DNA from: Verrucomicrobiales bacterium
GTDB lineage: Bacteria; Verrucomicrobiota; Verrucomicrobiia; Limisphaerales; Palsa-1400
DNA: 7,824 nucleotides
Direction of reading: 5' to 3'
Assembly (NCBI GenBank): GCA_028293405.1
Contig: JAQGOW010000181.1
Span: 1 to 7,824, forward strand
In this document: positions 6,239 through 7,824 of the stretch, piece by piece
Layout: each line of letters starts with the position of its first letter
Position numbering within the stretch: the stretch's first letter is position 1
Translations under genes and position numbers: made by a program
Notes under the pieces: model-generated
Told to the model about the DNA's origin: nothing
The model's input: only the letters and a program-made list of their open reading frames with translations
The model's database searches: none

Positions 6239-6910
6239 ATGACCCCCGTCAGTTCAGCAACCAAAGAGTTAAGCGACAACACGCCTTGCCTCGGCGTTAT
6301 CGTCCCCGTTTACAACGAAGCGGCCACAATTTCGAACATCATCAAAACGGTTCTCGCACAACCGCTCGTTGCCGAGGTGATCATCGTCGATGACGGGTCC
6401 AAAGACAGCACGTGGAACGTTCTCCAACTCGTCGCCAAACTAGACACTCGCATCAAACTGCATCGCCACGATATCAACCGTGGCAAAGGCGCTGCTCTGC
6501 GAACCGGCTTTAGTATGGGAACGGCCCCCATCCTCATGGTGCAAGACGGCGACCTAGAATACGACCCGGCTGAGTACCCAGTTCTCTGTCGCCCAATCAT
6601 TTCTGGAAAAGCCGACGTCGTTTTCGGCTCACGCTTCGCAGGCTCCGGCGCGCATCGCGTTCTTTATTATTGGCATTCCTTCGGCAACAAGCTCCTCACG
6701 CTCGTTTCGAACATGGCGACCAACCTGAACCTCACCGACATGGAAACCGGCTACAAAGTTTTCCGCCGTGAGGTCATCAAGCGCATCACGATCGAAGAAG
6801 ATCGATTCGGTTTCGAACCCGAAATCGTCGCAAAGGTCGCCAAGTTAGACGTGCGCATTTACGAAGTCGCGATTTCCTACTACGGCCGCACTTACGCGGA
6901 AGGTAAATAA
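6239..6910 (+). CDS. GT2 family glycosyltransferase, C-terminus cut by a TAA
   Basis: GT-A fold transferase of the family containing dolichol-phosphate mannosyltransferase-like enzymes; it moves a sugar from an activated nucleotide to a lipid or glycan on the cytoplasmic face of the membrane. Motifs are VIVPVYNEAATI (20-31), VIIVDDGSKDST (47-58), RGKGAALRTGF (81-91), the metal-binding QDGDLEYDP (102-110), VFGSRF (128-133), NLTDMETGYKVFRREV (164-179) and DRFGFEPEIVAKVAK (188-202). There is no C-terminal membrane pair. The protein ends GRTYAEGK at residue 223, exactly where relatives continue with a KIGW-type motif. The same frame carries that continuation after the stop (next entry), so the gene is probably truncated by one base change. 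It starts 65 bases after the previous gene with only a weak G-rich ribosome site. The sugar and acceptor are not readable. The catalytic core is intact, so activity may survive. Confidence 0.88.
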   Translation: MTPVSSATKELSDNTPCLGVIVPVYNEAATISNIIKTVLAQPLVAEVIIVDDGSKDSTWNVLQLVAKLDTRIKLHRHDINRGKGAALRTGFSMGTAPILMVQDGDLEYDPAEYPVLCRPIISGKADVVFGSRFAGSGAHRVLYYWHSFGNKLLTLVSNMATNLNLTDMETGYKVFRREVIKRITIEEDRFGFEPEIVAKVAKLDVRIYEVAISYYGRTYAEGK

Positions 6911-6976
6911 TTCGGTTGGCGCGACGGCGTCAGCGCGATGCGTTGCATTCTAAAATACAACTTCTTCCGGCGATGA
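6911..6976 (+). pseudogene. Separated C-terminal end of the GT2 gene
   Basis: Directly after the TAA, the same frame gives FGWRDGVSAMRCILKYNFFR and one more Arg, then TGA (6974-6976). This matches the conserved C-terminal motif of the GT2 family (GKKIGW.DG...I.KYN), which follows GRTYxEGK without a break in relatives. The TGA overlaps the next ATG as ATGA, the usual arrangement for coupled genes. A single T-to-A reversal at 6908 would restore Lys and a 245-residue protein. The match to the family motif is from memory of the family and should be checked by alignment. Confidence 0.75.
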
Positions 6977-7686
6977 ACGAACGGCCGAACGAGGCTGCCA
7001 GCACGGCGGATTTCGAGTTCAGCGCACTCGCCGAAGCTCGCAACTATCCCCGCGCGTTGATGCGCGAATTCACGCCGTTCCTAAAAGGTCGCGTCATCGA
7101 AATCGGTGGCGGTATCGGCCAAATGACCACGTTACTGCGCCAGGTCCCCACGATCGAATCGCTCCAATGCATCGAACCCGACGCCCGTTTTTGCGAGCAC
7201 TTCAAAAAAGCGCATCCTGACCAACCACTGATTTGCGGCACGATCGATAACATCCCTGCCAATACCGATTGGGACGCGCTCTTCAGCGTCAACGTCCTCG
7301 AGCACATCCGCGAGGACGAACTGGAACTTCGAAAATATAAAAAGCTCCTCAGCAAACGGCACGGCACCGTGAATTTATTCGTTCCTGCACGCCAGGAAAT
7401 CTTCGCGCCAATCGACGCCGACTTCGGCCATCACCGTCGCTATTCAAAACCGGAATTGAAACGAAAACTCGAGGAAGCTGGTTTTGAAATCGTGCGCCTG
7501 AAATATTTTAATTGGGTCGGATATTTTGCTTGGTGGCTGAATTTTTGCATGATGCGCCAACGCAAGTTCAACCCGGCCGGCGTGCGTTTATTCGATCGCG
7601 TAATTTTCCCGGTAGTCAACTGGACCGAAACAAACATCATCCCCCCGCCGTTCGGCCAAAGCCTCGTCGCCGTCGCGCGCGCGTAG
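6973..7686 (+). CDS. Class I SAM-dependent methyltransferase
   Basis: Predicted 237-residue cytoplasmic enzyme that uses S-adenosylmethionine, probably to methylate a sugar or lipid product of this cluster. Motif I is VIEIGGGIGQMT (41-52), the acidic residue after strand 2 is in CIEPD (66-70), and the family's post-motif segment is ALFSVNVLEHI (102-112). NLFVPARQE (134-142) and GHHRRYSKPELKRKLEEAGF (152-171) follow, the latter typical of Methyltransf_11/23-type proteins in glycan loci. The ATG overlaps the GT2 gene's original TGA as ATGA and has no Shine-Dalgarno sequence of its own, so it probably depended on coupling. With the GT2 gene now stopping 62 bases earlier, a TTG at 6916 with GGAAGG (6898-6903) upstream could instead start a form 19 residues longer. 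The substrate is unknown. Confidence 0.85.
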   Translation: MNERPNEAASTADFEFSALAEARNYPRALMREFTPFLKGRVIEIGGGIGQMTTLLRQVPTIESLQCIEPDARFCEHFKKAHPDQPLICGTIDNIPANTDWDALFSVNVLEHIREDELELRKYKKLLSKRHGTVNLFVPARQEIFAPIDADFGHHRRYSKPELKRKLEEAGFEIVRLKYFNWVGYFAWWLNFCMMRQRKFNPAGVRLFDRVIFPVVNWTETNIIPPPFGQSLVAVARA

Positions 7687-7824
7687 TTATTCCGCGGCAT
7701 GTTCAGGCTGCCGCGCCCTCGTCAGTTTCAAACGCGAAACACGCAACCCATCCGTCTCCTCAATCCGAATATCAAAATCCCCAATCGGAATCACGTCCCC
7801 GCGCTTCGGAAAACCACCAAGCGC
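7687..7824 (-). CDS. HlyC/CorC-family protein, C-terminal fragment
   Basis: Partial gene; the last 45 codons are in the window and the start lies beyond the right edge. The visible protein reads ALGGFPKRGDVIPIGDFDIR and then IEETDGLRVSRLKLTR before a polar tail ending EHAAE. This is the pattern of the transporter-associated (CorC_HlyC) domain: a G-x-x-P-x-x-GD turn, then a strand pair ending in a basic R(V/L)xRLKL-like strand. In this family (CNNM/CorC, sometimes called hemolysin-like) the domain follows a membrane DUF21 domain and two CBS domains and is linked to magnesium or other cation transport. Those upstream domains are outside the window. The gene converges on the methyltransferase gene; the two stop codons are directly adjacent. 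Confidence 0.75.
   Translation of the reverse strand, partial: ALGGFPKRGDVIPIGDFDIRIEETDGLRVSRLKLTRARQPEHAAE

Noticed and set aside
6908..6910. TAA as a reassigned sense codon.
   Set aside because: pilT, the first assembly ATPase, the kinase, the phosphoglycosyl transferase and the beta-helix protein all end at TAA at sensible lengths, so a genome-wide reassignment does not fit.
7440..7700. Minus-strand open frame of 86 codons across the methyltransferase 3' end.
   Set aside because: Antisense to a supported gene and overlaps the end of the CorC-family gene in a different frame; no motif.
1..7824. CRISPR array, insertion sequence, tRNA or rRNA.
   Set aside because: No regularly repeated unit with spacers, no transposase or terminal repeats, and no tRNA/rRNA-like segment seen on reading both strands.

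Overview
The window looks like chromosomal DNA of a Gram-negative bacterium of moderate GC content. I lean towards Verrucomicrobiota because of the pairing of GspE/PilB-type ATPases with PilT, the RQAPN form of Walker B, and the particular polysaccharide-enzyme families present. That placement is inference from family knowledge; there is no rRNA or marker gene to test it.

Left part (1-3371, all minus strand): a type IV pilus / type II secretion motor operon. Read in its own direction it begins with a small three-helix membrane protein (3087-3371). Next come a full-length PilB/GspE-type assembly ATPase (1321 to about 3030), a PilT retraction ATPase (187-1302), and the N-terminus of a second PilB/GspE-type ATPase that runs off the left edge (1-181). 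The gaps between the ATPase genes are 18 and 5 bases, so they are very likely co-transcribed.

Centre (3372-3886): a 515-base divergent intergenic region with no convincing gene. It holds a 12-base perfect palindrome, three CACGC/GCGTG motifs spaced 10 bases apart, a 15-base direct repeat with 13 matches, and a sigma-54-like element facing the pilus operon. This is the control region for both divergent transcripts.

Right part (3887-7686, plus strand): a compact five-gene polysaccharide or glycolipid cluster. In order it encodes a uridine kinase-like P-loop enzyme, a monotopic phosphoglycosyl transferase that would start a glycan on a polyprenyl phosphate, a nucleotidyltransferase-like protein with a left-handed beta-helix, a GT2 glycosyltransferase and a class I SAM-dependent methyltransferase. 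A plausible reading is nucleotide supply, lipid-linked initiation, extension and methylation of a surface glycan, but no polymerase, flippase or exporter is in view. At the right edge, the C-terminal end of a HlyC/CorC-family membrane protein (7687-7824, minus) meets the methyltransferase gene stop-to-stop with no gap.

Most notable observation: the GT2 gene stops at a TAA (6908-6910). The same frame then continues for 21 codons that read like the family's conserved C-terminus (FGWRDG...ILKYN) and ends at a TGA overlapping the methyltransferase ATG as ATGA. This is a fresh nonsense change, a sequence error, or a truncation that affects how the methyltransferase is translated.
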